DNA of 64,000 nt, from positions 62,001 through 126,000 of the forward strand of contig NZ_LT634361.1 in NCBI RefSeq assembly GCF_900119795.1, given 5' to 3'. This document shows, in pieces, positions 1 to 11,300 of this stretch. The stretch is from Tenacibaculum maritimum NCIMB 2154. Lineage in GTDB: Bacteria; Bacteroidota; Bacteroidia; Flavobacteriales; Flavobacteriaceae. The notes beneath the pieces were generated by a model. That model did not search any database. It was not told the origin of the DNA and saw only the letters and a program-made list of their open reading frames with translations. Positions within the stretch are counted from its first letter, which is position 1. The number at the start of each line of letters is the position of its first letter. The position numbers were made by a program, and so were the translations under genes.

Positions 1-27
1 AGATCCATTGATTGTAATTGATTTCAT
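1..27 (-). CDS. rplY: 50S ribosomal protein L25 (partial, N-terminus only)
   Basis: Only the first nine codons lie in the window; the gene runs off the left edge on the minus strand. The start ATG is at 27-25 and the peptide MKSITINGS matches the usual N-terminus of the Bacteroidota L25/Ctc family (MKSITIxGS). It lies 19 bases downstream of prs, the order commonly found in flavobacteria (prs then rplY). The identification rests on nine residues plus synteny. Confidence 0.7.
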
Positions 28-46
28 TACTTCGTTTTTATTTATA

Positions 47-988
47 TTACATTAAAAATTCATCGCTAATAGATGTGTTCTCCTGAACCTTATGCATCAC
101 ATCAGCAAATAAAGTGGCGCAAGATACAACTTTTATTTTAGATACCTTCTTTTTTAAAGGGATGGTATCAGAAATGATTAATTCTGTTAAACTAGAATTT
201 TGAATTTTCTCATAAGCATCTCCTGAAAGAATAGGATGCGTACAAACAGCACGAACGCTTAATGCTCCTCTTTCTATCATCAAATCAGCAGCTTTGGTAA
301 GTGTACCTCCAGTATCAATCATGTCATCTACTAAAACAACATGCTTCCCTTCTACTTCACCAATTAACTCCATATGAGAAACTACATTTGCTCTTTTACG
401 TTGTTTATAGCAAATTACAACATCAGACTCTAAGTATTTAGAATAGGCGTAAGCTCTTTTAGAACCTCCCATATCAGGAGAAGCAATTGTTAAATTAGCT
501 AAGTTCAACGATTTTAAATAAGGTAAAAATATGGTAGAAGCGTATAAATGATCTACGGGTTTTTCAAAAAAACCTTGAATTTGATCGGCGTGTAAATCCA
601 TTGTCATAATTCTTGTAGCTCCTGCGCTTTGTAGTAAATTAGCTACAAGCTTTGCACCAATAGCTACACGAGGTTGGTCTTTTCTGTCTTGACGAGCCCA
701 TCCAAAATAAGGCATTACCGCGGTAATATGTCTTGCAGAAGCACGTTTGGCAGCGTCTAGCATCAAAAGCATTTCCATTAAGTTATCTGCTGATGGAAAT
801 GTGGAACCAATAATAAAAACGCGTCTTCCTCTTACAGACTCCTCAAAAGCAGGCTGAAATTCTCCATCACTAAAATGAGTGGTGTTTACTTTTCCTAAGG
901 TTGTGCCATATTTTGTAGCAATTTCCTTTGCTAACTCAATACTTTGAGAGCAAGCAAATATTTTCGGATTTAATTGATTTGTAGTCAT
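47..988 (-). CDS. prs: Ribose-phosphate pyrophosphokinase
   Basis: Makes PRPP from ribose 5-phosphate and ATP in the cytoplasm, feeding purine, pyrimidine, histidine, tryptophan and NAD synthesis. The 313-residue length is normal for class I enzymes. Visible signatures are the flexible-loop segment YFGWARQDRK (about residues 94-103), the metal-binding MDLHADQIQGFF (about 130-141) and the PRPP loop VVLVDDMIDTGGTL (about 216-229). A TATTTTTG box lies about 40 bases upstream of the start. It is probably cotranscribed with rplY on its 3' side. Confidence 0.97.
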   Translation of the reverse strand: MTTNQLNPKIFACSQSIELAKEIATKYGTTLGKVNTTHFSDGEFQPAFEESVRGRRVFIIGSTFPSADNLMEMLLMLDAAKRASARHITAVMPYFGWARQDRKDQPRVAIGAKLVANLLQSAGATRIMTMDLHADQIQGFFEKPVDHLYASTIFLPYLKSLNLANLTIASPDMGGSKRAYAYSKYLESDVVICYKQRKRANVVSHMELIGEVEGKHVVLVDDMIDTGGTLTKAADLMIERGALSVRAVCTHPILSGDAYEKIQNSSLTELIISDTIPLKKKVSKIKVVSCATLFADVMHKVQENTSISDEFLM

Positions 989-1027
989 TTAATGTATTAC
1001 AATTTTAGTATGTGTTGCTGTTAGCGG

Positions 1028-1035
1028 CAAAAATA
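1028..1035 (-). promoter_or_regulatory. Bacteroidota -7 promoter box for prs
   Basis: Read on the minus strand the octamer is TATTTTTG, which fits TAnnTTTG of the Bacteroidota primary sigma factor. It lies 40 bases before the prs start codon. No clear TTG -33 element was identified. Confidence 0.5.
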
Positions 1036-1090
1036 AAAATTATTTGATGAGTTCCTTCCTTTATTTCTAGAATAAACTAAAAATATTTTT

Positions 1091-1098
1091 TAAATTTG
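1091..1098 (+). promoter_or_regulatory. -7 promoter box for tRNA-Leu
   Basis: TAAATTTG matches TAnnTTTG and is followed by GCA, a context common at flavobacterial stable-RNA promoters. It lies 57 bases before the mature tRNA 5' end, leaving a short 5' leader to be processed. Confidence 0.6.
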
Positions 1099-1155
1099 CA
1101 CTCGGAATTTATTACAACTCTTAATAAAACGAGAGGTTTGATAAATAACTATTTT

Positions 1156-1239
1156 GCCGAAGTGGTGGAATTGGTAGACACGTCGGATTCAAAATCCGAT
1201 GCTTTCAAAGGCGTGCGGGTTCGATTCCCGCCTTCGGTA
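1156..1239 (+). tRNA. tRNA-Leu (anticodon CAA)
   Basis: The acceptor stem GCCGAAG pairs with CTTCGGT (one G-U pair). The D-arm is GTGGTGGAATTGGTAGACAC, the anticodon stem is TCGGA/TCCGA with a seven-base loop TTCAAAA (anticodon CAA, reads UUG), there is a long class II variable arm, and the T-arm contains GGTTCGATTCC. The 3' end after discriminator A is CAA, so CCA is not encoded and must be added enzymatically. A strong terminator follows. Confidence 0.97.
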
Positions 1240-1244
1240 CAACC

Positions 1245-1282
1245 AAAAGCGATTTTATTTTATCAATGAAATCGCTTTTTTC
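1245..1282 (+). terminator. Rho-independent terminator after tRNA-Leu
   Basis: Inverted repeat AAAAGCGATTT / AAATCGCTTTT separated by 13 bases and followed by a T-rich tract. Confidence 0.85.
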
Positions 1283-1848
1283 TTTCTAAAACCGATTTAA
1301 GTAAAAGAAGTGATTTCAACTGTTTGTTTTGAAGCGAAAATTTAGGGTTTTTTGCCCTAATACGTCTTTTTTGAATAACATAGCTTTTGTTACATTGTGA
1401 AAAAAGCTAAAATTAGGAGGAAATAAGATAACTTTGTAGGCATCAGAAAAAGTTTAAACCACTTTAAACTTAAGGATCTTTAGATAAAAGGATTCTATGG
1501 TTACGATTTAAAAAAATAAGCATTAAAAACCTAATAAATTATTTGGTAGTTTAGTGTTGTAAAAAAGAAGAATTACAGATGAAGAAATTGCTATAAACTT
1601 TCTTTATATATCAAATACTGCCAAAAAAACAATGCTAAAAAAGAAGAGGTGTTATGTTTTTACTGAAGAGAATAGGTTACAGGGTAACGTTAAGCGAAAT
1701 AAAGTTGTTTCCTTTTATAATTGCCTTTTTTCTTCTTGAAGAAGAACTTAATCTTAGTGTTTTTAAATGCAAATTTATTTTGAAATTGAATAGATTTCTA
1801 CAATACATACGAAGAAGATAAAAATGTAAAATAATTAATATAAAAACT
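1283..1848. other. Gene-poor intergenic stretch
   Basis: I see no convincing gene here. It holds a short perfect inverted repeat (AGTTTAAA, CCAC, TTTAAACT) near 1451-1470 and a TAACTTTG octamer at 1429-1436 that resembles a -7 box but has no TTG element at the right distance. The minus-strand open frame at 1677-1871 is low-complexity and overlaps the start of the next gene, so I do not treat it as coding. Confidence 0.5.
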
Positions 1849-2631
1849 ATGAATGAAAAACAAATTATCAAAGGAAATTACCAAGTAGGTGAAACAACTG
1901 AAAAAGATGTTGAAATAACTTATGATAATGACTCTGGGAAAGAAGAAAATAATATAAAGCTTTTAAAATTTCTCAATAGCCCATGGCAGTTGGTTAAAAA
2001 TGGAGCCAAGTATGGTGTAAATGGAGCCAAGCGATTTTTTACCGTCTTGTTTTTATTTGGAGCATGCAATACATTTTTGTTTTTTTATGCAACAATAAGA
2101 CTTTTTAGCTCAGGTTTTACTTTTACCAAACTACTATATACTCTTTTAGTACTTGTTATAGGAATAACTCTTACTGCTTTTGCAACATACCGAACCTATC
2201 AATATGTCATAATAGATACAGTTCGTGTAATTTATGAGAATTTAGCAAGTTTATTAAAAAAGCTAACGGACTTATTAGTAGATAAAGCGGCAGCAATATC
2301 TGGTGGAAAAGTAAACTTAAGTGCACAACAACTTTCAAAAGCTGTAGATATGGGAACATTGGTACACGAAACCTATAGTGGTTTGCCTCGTTTTTTAAGA
2401 AAAGGCATTGTGTTAATTTTCAGTAAAATTCCGTTGGTAGGAATGCTTGCAGATTTGAAAGATGATATTACTGCGGGTAATAAAGCAACAGCAAGCACTA
2501 AACTATACAATAAAATGGATGGTTTTATTACTGAATCAGTATTTAGCAATAATAATACCAAATGGGTTTGGTGGTTGCTTCCTTTAAATATAATAGGACT
2601 ATTCTTACTGGTAAAGTTTACAATAGGATAA
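1849..2631 (+). CDS. Hypothetical integral membrane protein
   Basis: I do not recognise a family. The 260-residue protein starts with a charged soluble segment of about 60 residues. Two hydrophobic spans follow (about 66-88 and 94-117), then a soluble helical region (about 120-235) with KLTDLLVDKAAA and LVHETYSGLPRFLRKG, and a final hydrophobic span (about 241-259). This gives an inner-membrane protein with a cytoplasmic or periplasmic middle domain. It stands alone between the tRNA gene and the toxin locus, so context gives no clue to function. Confidence 0.75.
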   Translation: MNEKQIIKGNYQVGETTEKDVEITYDNDSGKEENNIKLLKFLNSPWQLVKNGAKYGVNGAKRFFTVLFLFGACNTFLFFYATIRLFSSGFTFTKLLYTLLVLVIGITLTAFATYRTYQYVIIDTVRVIYENLASLLKKLTDLLVDKAAAISGGKVNLSAQQLSKAVDMGTLVHETYSGLPRFLRKGIVLIFSKIPLVGMLADLKDDITAGNKATASTKLYNKMDGFITESVFSNNNTKWVWWLLPLNIIGLFLLVKFTIG

Positions 2632-2948
2632 GTAATAGTTTGCTGATATTATGCACTACCCAAAATCGCTGAAATAAAAAGTCATTTTCTTTTAAGATCC
2701 TTTTAAATAGATAAGGAATCTAAAAAAAAATATTTGTACCAAAAAACGAATTAATCTTTTAAAAATTAAATCAAGTTTATAGTAGTTCTTGTAGCTTGTA
2801 GTAGGTTTTTACAGCGTATGTCTGCTTTAATCAGTTGTTTATGAGGTATGCTATTTTGTAAAGTGATTTTATGGAATTTTATTTAAATACAAATAGGATT
2901 TTTAAAAAAAAGAAATATATTTGCAAAAAGAAACAAAATTAAAATGTT
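2632..2948. other. Intergenic region upstream of the toxin locus
   Basis: This 317-base AT-rich stretch has no gene I can support. Its right end carries the promoter box at 2916-2923. Confidence 0.5.
2916..2923 (+). promoter_or_regulatory. -7 promoter box for the triple-repeat protein/RHS operon
   Basis: TATATTTG followed by CA is a perfect TAnnTTTG box, 25 bases before the ATG at 2949. It is the only good promoter seen ahead of the two-gene unit 2949-11800. Confidence 0.65.
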
Positions 2949-5345
2949 ATGAAAACAAAAGCCGTCTGCATGGTTGCTTTATGGGCAATCTCTATTTAGC
3001 TAAACTCACAAAATTTATTAAACCCCAATACTTGGACAGTAGGTTCAGGTTCGGTGTCTGGTTTTGAACAAAATGGTTCAACTGCTGAAAATAGCAGAGA
3101 ATATGGTATTGGACCTGAAGGAACCAATGTTTTATTATGGAAAGCAACACCCGATTCTTCTAGAAATGCTGATGGTGGTTGGAATTCTTCTTATTCTGAT
3201 ATAGATCATACCAAAACATACCGTTTGGTTATTTGGTTAAAAAAAACGAGTTCAAATCATGGAACTTCTTTTTTTGGGTTTCATAGTCCTGACAATGGTT
3301 TAAGGTTGGATGGAACGGTGAATAACAACCCTTATTTTTGGGTAGGGGATTTACCCAAATTGAATAAATGGTATATGCTTGTTGGGTTTGTTCATGGGAG
3401 TGCCTATAACTCTACAATCAATTACGGAGCTATTTATGATGGAGCTACAGGACAGAAAGTTAAAGAGATTACGGATTACAAATTTAAAAACACAGCTACC
3501 GTTTTAAGGCATAGGGTTTATTTGTATTATGATATCAATACTACTGATAGGCAGTATTTTTATGCTCCTAGAATGGAAATGGTGGATGGAAAGGAGCCAA
3601 CAGTGCAAGAGCTATTAGGGCGAAACGATAGTGGTTCTTCGAATTTATTAGCTCCATATTTACAAAATTGGACTGTAGGAAACGGAAGTACTTCTGGTTT
3701 TGCACAAAATGGATCGACATCTGAAAATAGTAGAGAGTTCGGTAGAAATCATATCGGAGAAGAAGTAATTTTATGGAAAGCAACCCCCGATGGTTCCAAA
3801 AACGGTGGTGGTGGTTGGAATTCTTCTTATTCTGATATAGATCATACCAAAACATACCGTTTGGTTATTTGGTTAAAAAAAACGAATTCAAATCATGGAA
3901 CTTCTTTTTTTGGGTTTCATAGTCCTAACAATGGTTTGAGGTTGGATGGAACGGTGGATAACAACCCTTATTTTTGGGTAGGAGATTTACCCAAATTGAA
4001 TAAATGGTATATGCTTGTTGGGTTTGTTCATGGGAGTACCTATAACTCTACAATCAATTACGGAGCTATTTATGATGGAGCTACAGGACAGAAGGTTAAA
4101 GAGATTACGGATTACAAATTTAAAAACACAGCTACCGTTTTAAGGCATAGGGTTTATTTGTATTATGATATCAATACTACTGATAGGCAGTATTTTTATG
4201 CTCCTAGAATGGAAATGGTGGATGGAAAGGAGCCAACAGTGCAAGAGCTATTAGGGCGAAACGATAGTGGTTCTTCGAATTTATTAGCTCCATATTTACA
4301 AAATTGGACTGTAGGAAACGGAAGTACTTCTGGTTTTGCACAAAATGGATCGACATCTGAAAATAGTAGAGAGTTCGGTAGAAATCATATCGGAGAAGAA
4401 GTAATTTTATGGAAAGCAATACCTGATGCTTCCAGTAATGCAGATGGCGGTTGGAATACAAGTTGGTTGCGTGCAAATGCAAATACTTCTTACCGATATA
4501 GTGTTTGGATTAAAAAAACGACTTCAATTAGTGGATTCACATATTTTGGGTTTAATGCCAACCATAATGGTTCATTAAGACTTGATGGAACTTATAATAG
4601 TAACCCTTACTTTTTTGCGGGAGATTTACCAAAGTTAAACAGATGGTACCTATTGGTAGGCTACGTTCATAAAAGCAGCCATACAGGAACTACAAATACA
4701 GGGGGTATTTATGATGGTACCACAGGAGAAAAAGTTAGAACAATAACAGATTATAAACTTAAAAATACAGTTACGGAATTAAGACATCGTTCTTACTTGT
4801 ACTATGACACTAATACATTAGATCGGCAATATTTTTATGAACCTAGGATAGATCCCATTAACGGAAAGGAGCCTACTATTAATGAATTGTTGAAAATAAA
4901 TAACGATTCGAAAATTATACTTTCCTATGATATTGCAGGAAATCAAACGCAAAACTTTTATTGTGGAGACCCCTCGTATTGCGCTCCTCCTGCTGCTCGT
5001 AAGGAAGAGAAAGAAAAAGTAGAAGATGCTGTTTCTTCAGAAATAGAAGAAACTACTATAGAAGAAACCGAAAAGGAAGTTTTAGAAAACTTTATTTCAG
5101 ACGATCATGTACATATTTATCCAAATCCAACTGACGGATTGGTTACTTTAACTTTAGGAGATGATTTATTAAAAAATATCCACACTATTAAATTATACAA
5201 TGCAAATTCTGTATTGATTAAAAATATCAATACTAAAGAGAGTAATACTCAATTAGATTTCACGAACATGCCTATAGGAGTGTATTTTGTACATATACAT
5301 TTAAATAAAGGAAGAAGTATCACAAAAAAAGTTATTAAAAAGTAA
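2949..5345 (+). pseudogene. T9SS-sorted triple-repeat protein with an in-frame stop in its signal peptide
   Basis: From ATG 2949 the frame reads a lysine start and hydrophobic core (MKTKAVCMVALWAISI), then TAG at 2997-2999, then continues in the same frame as LNSQNLLNPN and the whole protein to 5345. Codon 17 is therefore a nonsense codon inside an otherwise intact signal peptide. The remaining open frame has only an internal GTG (3054) as possible start and would lack a signal. The body has three units of about 210 residues (starting at 3012, 3642 and 4278), lectin/CBM-like in appearance (DGTxNxNPYFWxGDLPKLNKWY), an acidic linker, and a T9SS type A sorting domain (IYPNPTDGLVTL to KKVIKK). 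It ends 8 bases before the RHS gene, probably one operon. A sequencing error at the TAG is the main alternative. Confidence 0.8.
3012..4907 (+). repeat. Three tandem ~630-bp repeat units
   Basis: Units begin at 3012, 3642 and 4278, each opening with the codons for NLL. Units 1 and 2 are almost identical at the DNA level from about 3190 to 3641, and units 2 and 3 are identical over the first ~140 bases (3642 and 4278 onward). Unit 3 then diverges in DNA while keeping the same protein fold. The patchy identity suggests recent duplication or gene conversion between units. Confidence 0.85.
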
Positions 5346-5353
5346 AAGAAAAG

Positions 5354-8300
5354 ATGAAAAAAAAATTATATACCCTCATTGTATTTTTATTATTTATAGG
5401 AGTACAGTTTTCTAATGCGCAAGATCCAAATATATCAGGAAGGAAATCTTTTGTTGAATATAAGTATAAGAAAACTGAAATAAAAACAAAGCGGACGTCT
5501 AATGAAGCAAAAAAACAGCAACACTCAGAAACTATTAATTCCTCCTCATCTTTAAATACAAAAGTAGAAGAGTTAGCCAGATCAGTTTCAACCGAAGCAG
5601 GTAGTACAGCTGGTGCTTTATCAGTATCCTTAACAGGAGCTGCAAGTTATTCTATTCCTATTATGGTGCCTCCAGGAATAAAGGATGTAGTACCTAATAT
5701 AGCGGTAAGTTATACCAGTCAAGGAGCTAATGGTTTAGCTGGTTGGGGATGGAATATTTCGGGTTTATCTACTATTAGTAGGATACCAGCAACTAAATAT
5801 TATGATAATAAGCATGATGGAATTGATTTTAAAGATGACCGCTTTTCTCTTGATGGCCAACGCTTAATCATAAAATCTGGAACTTATGGAGCAAGTGGTT
5901 CGGTGTATCAAACAGAAAATTACTCTAATGTTAAAGTGGTAGCTTATGGAACTTCTCCTTATGGAAGTACATATGGTCCTTCTTATTTTATTGTATATTA
6001 TCCAAATGGTACTAGAGCTTGGTATGGAAATTCAGGGAATTCTAGAAGCAGGTTAGAATGGGCTATTTTTAGATGGCAAGATCCGCAAGGTAACTATGTA
6101 GATTATAATTATCAATCGGATAATGGGTTGTTAAGTATAAAAACGATTCGGTATGGAGGACGAATTGGAGGAGCATCACCAACGAACCAAATTAACTTTG
6201 CTTATATTTCAAGAAGCAGGCCTGAGAGCGTATATGTTGGAGGGTATAGTTTTAAGAGAAGTAATTTATTAAAAAGTATTCAAGTCACCGCAAGTGGTTC
6301 GCAATACAGAAAGTATGAGTTAACTCATGATAGTACTTCTTTAGAGTACCAACGTTTAACATCTGTTAAAGAATACAATGCTGAAAATAAAGTATTAAGG
6401 CCTATTGTTTTTGGTTATGAAGATACTTCTTCATGGATAAAAGATCGAGTAGTTTCTGCTGATTTATACCCAGGGTTTGATTATAAAACAAGTAATTTAA
6501 TTGCAGGAGATTATGATGGTGATGGTAGAACGGATGTTGTTTTTTATGATAAAAATAAAAGAGATGAAATCTATATGCATACAAAGTTATATGATAGCAT
6601 AAGTTCAGCTTATTCCGTAAAAACAGATGGCTTTTTTACAGATATTTTTTCTTCCACTATATTAGGTGGAGACAATAGCGTGTTGAGCAGTCAAGCGATG
6701 ACTACTATAAAAGAAACGTCTTCTTCCAATAGCTCTTTTTCTTCAATTAGATTTAGAACCTTTGCAAAGCTCCCTTATGGTATTGTACATCAATATGATA
6801 AAGTTTGGAAGCCCTCAAAGTATAAAACAGATAATTTTTGTGGCAGTTCGAGCTATTATACAATTCCTAAAAAATATATTTCGGGTGATTTCAATGGGGA
6901 TGGCTTAACAGATGTTTTGGCAATAGAGGAAGAATATACTACTACGAGTTGTAGAAAAAAAGATTGCGATGGAGGAAGTGGAGATCCAATAGATCTTCTC
7001 TTGAAAGCAGAAGGGAATTCAGATAAAAAACAAGCAAGACTTCCTATAGAACCAGATTGTTGTGAATGTAATTCATATACTGAAAATAAATACAATGCTA
7101 AGGTTCATTTTATTGACTTAAAAAGAGATATCACTTCAAATTTCTCACAAGTATCAGGGCACTTTAGAAAACCTCTTGCCCCAGAAGATAGATTGAATAT
7201 AGGAGATCATAATGGTGATGGAAAACAAGATATTTATCATTTTAAAGAAGGCAAACTCTATATTTATACCTTAAAAGATAGTAATAATTTAATATTACTT
7301 CGTGAAGAAACCGATTCAGGGATAAAATTAGATAATCCAATTTTATTAGGAGATTATAATGGAGATGGAAAAACTGATTTTATGGTTGCTACTGCAAATA
7401 AATCTAATAATTGGCGATTTTTTATGTCTAAAGGTACAAGCTTTTATAAACAAACTAAAAGCCTTCCTTTTGCTTATCATCAAGATGAATTTATTAAAGG
7501 TTCTGTTACTAAAAGTGGAGTTTATATTTATAATCCTTATTATGAATACCGCTATACAGCTCAAGATGTAAATGGCGATGGAAAAACAGACCTCATTATA
7601 CATAATACAATAGCACCGTATTCGGCTAAGGATAAATCTGTTGAGTATATCAGTATTTATAAAAGTAATCAAACAAGTTCAAGCGATATTCCTATATTTT
7701 CTTATGAAACAGGATATACAGATACTAGTGGACAAGTGGGGAAATATGGATTCCCAATATTTTTAGAGTCTAATATTACCAATGGTAATTTAGAATATGG
7801 CTATATCAGTGTAAACAATATCTTCATGTATGAGTTTGCAAAGGATCATAGAAAAGATGCTACTTTAAGAAATGTTACTAATAACGGTGTAAAAACTACA
7901 ATTGATTATGAACGTTTAGGAATACCCGAAAATGAATATGATCCTCTTATATATAGACCAGATCGTAGTCAAAGTTATCCATACGTTAATATAAATAAGG
8001 CAAATTCGTTTCAATTAGTTAAAAAATTGACTGAAGAAGGAGCGGGAATAAAACGTTACCAAGATTTTCTTTATCAGGGGGCCGTTTCTAATGTTAATAT
8101 AGGATTTCAAGGTTTTTTAAAAACCAAACGCAGTAATTGGTATGGAGATGATGTAAGTAGGTTATGGACGATTTCGAAATACGATATTACTAAAAAAGGA
8201 ATTGTTACAGATTTATGGGTTGCTACCTCTCCTCATGAAACGAGTAATTATATGTCTAAAACAACCAATACATTTAATACGAGTTTAACAAGTAATAAAG

Positions 8301-11300
8301 TTTTTTCTAGCATTCCTACTAAGGTGGTTCAGTATGATGCCTTAACAGGGGTAACAACAACTAAAACAATCACATATGATGCGTATAAAAACCCACTAAC
8401 AGAAAATACAGTTTATAATGGAGGAAGTGAAAACATTACTTATACCTATAGCAATAATAGCACTGTAAGTAATCAGCACTATCATATAGGTAGAATTACA
8501 AAAAAAGTAGCAATTAATACTATTGGGGGGAATGCTTTTACTACGGAAGAGGAATATAATTATAGTAATAATTTATTGACAGAACAAAAAGTAAGAGGGA
8601 ATGGAACGCCTTGGAATACAGAAAGTTTTACCTATGACGCTTTTGGTAATGTTACAAAAAAAACACTTCGTCCAAATGGTTTGTCAGCAAGAACTGAAAA
8701 TTTTAAATACGATGCTAGTGGGCGATTTTTAATGGAATCCATGGATGTTGAGGGATTAAAAACGATGTTTTCTTATGATAGTTTTGGAAACCCTTTGACA
8801 ACTACGAATCCATTTAATCAAGTTACAACATTTTCTTATGATGGTTGGAATCGTTTGGTTTCTGAGAAAAATTATCTAGGAAAAATAACTACGTTTTCTT
8901 ATGCCTATTTAGACGGAGGTGGTTTACTTAAAACAACAAACTATCCTCAAGGGGCTGAGGAAGTAGTAGAGTATAATGCGTTAGGGTGGATACTCAAAAG
9001 TAGAGTATTAGGCATAAACAATAAGTGGACACAAAAAAGCTTTCAATACGATGTAGCAGGTAAAGAAACAAAGGAAAGCGAACCTTATTTTAGTTCTCCT
9101 AGCCAGTGGAATACTACCGCATATGATAGTTATGGCAGAACGATAGCAAAGACGAGCTTTAATGGCTTAGTGGCAAATATTACGTATAATGGCTTAGTGA
9201 CTACTGTTGATGATGGAACTAAAACGGTAAAAACTACGAAAGATGGTAGTGGTAATATTATAAAAATGGAAGACCCTGGTGGTATAATCAACTATACCTA
9301 TTTTGGTAATGGAGTTATGAAATCAGCTAATTATGGAAGTCATGTGGTACGTACAGAGATAGATGGTTGGGGGAGAAAAACAAAATTAACAGATCCATCA
9401 GCGGGGACATATACTTATAAATATAATAATTTAGGAGAAGTATTGGAAGAAACTACCCCTAAAGGGAAGACTATATATACCTATGATGGTTTTGGTAAAA
9501 CTATGACGAAGAAGATTCTTGGAAACAAAACCAATTTAAGCCTGAATTATACATATGACCCTAGTACAAAACTTTTAAAAAACATTTGGGGTAAAAATCA
9601 TAATACGAATGAAGATTACGCCTATGTTTATGAGTATGATGCGTATAAAAGGCTAGAAATAACAACTGAATATACAGGAAAGGCAGTATATGATTATAGA
9701 GTAACTAGAGATGATTTTGGTAGAGTTGCTAAAGAAGCGTATTGGGCTCGTAATAAATCTAATGGAGAAATAAGTTATGTCAAAACACAAAACATATACG
9801 ATGCAGGGGTTGTTACTGAAATTTTAGATGCTGGCAATGGAAAAAGTTTATGGAAACTAAAAGAAGTAAATGAAAGAGGGCAAGCTAAAGAAGTACTGTT
9901 AGGTAATGGAATGGTTAAGAAAAGAAGCTATGATGAGTTTGGATTTTTGACAAAAATGCTAGATCAAACTGTAGAGGCTTCTCCTAAAAAGGCACTGGAT
10001 TTAGCATATAGTTTTGATACACAAAGAGGAAATTTAAGGAGTAGAAAAAATAATAATTTAGGTTGGAATGAGTCTTTTACCTATGATAATTTAGATAGGT
10101 TAACTAATATTTCAGGTTCTGTAAATCGTTCGCAACAATATGATGAGAGAGGAAGGATTACTTCAAATTCTGAAATAGGGGAATATAATTATACTAGCAC
10201 CGCTTCATATCATTTGCAAGAGGTAGATTTAAATACAAAAGGAGATTTGTATTATCAAAACCAACCAATTCAAAAAATAACCTATAATGCTTATAAAAAA
10301 CCGCTTTCTATTAGCGTTAAAGACAAGGCAAGAGTAGATTTTGAATATGGCATTTTACAAAACCGAAGCCATGCTTATTACGGAGGAAATGAAGCAAATA
10401 AATTAGACCGTAGGTACCATAAACATTATGCAGCAATAGCACCTATTGAAATAGAAGAAGACAAACAAGGAAATACTAAAATAATTACTTATATTGGCGG
10501 TGATGCTTATACGGCACCAGTAGTCTATATAAAACAAACGGCTTCAGGGAGTTCTAATGGGTATCATTACGTTCATAGAGATTATTTAGGAAGCCTTTTA
10601 GGAATAACTGATACCAATGCAAATGTTTTAGAACAACGTCAATTTGGAGCTTGGGGAGAAGTAGATAAATTCAAGAGCTTACATAGTGAAATTGATTTTG
10701 AATATGGTACTACTTTATTAAATCGAGGATATACGGGGCATGAGCATTTTATGGGAGTTGCACTCATACATATGAATGGACGTATGTATGATGCCAAGTT
10801 AGGGCGTTTCCTTTCTCCAGATAATTTTATACAGGAACCATTTAGTACCCAGAGTTTTAACCGTTTTGGATATGTATGGAATAATCCATTAAAATTTACA
10901 GACCCCAGTGGGGAAATTTTTTGGTCAGTGGTTATTGGTGCTGTTATTGGTGCTTATGTAGGAGGAGTCCAAGCTAATGGTTCATATAATCCTTTTGAAT
11001 GGAAGGGAAACGCAAGCACTTTGTTAGGTGTTTTAGGAGGTGCTATAATTGGTGGAATATCAGGAGGTGTAGGAGCTTATGCAGCAGCTAAATTAGCTCC
11101 TTTAATTACTACGGCGGGTGGTTTTTTAGGAGGAGCTGTGTCTGGTTTTATTGGAGGAGCAGTTGGAGGAACTATTTATGGAGGCTTTATGAGCCAATTA
11201 CCAGGAGGAGATGGTGATTTTTGGGGAGGAGCAGCTAAGGGCTTTATAATGGGAGCAGTTGGAGGAACTATTTTAGGAGGAGTAATAGGGGGTATAAGAT

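Noticed and set aside
2997..2999. Programmed read-through of the TAG
   Set aside because: No known context or suppressor is visible; a nonsense mutation or sequencing error is simpler.
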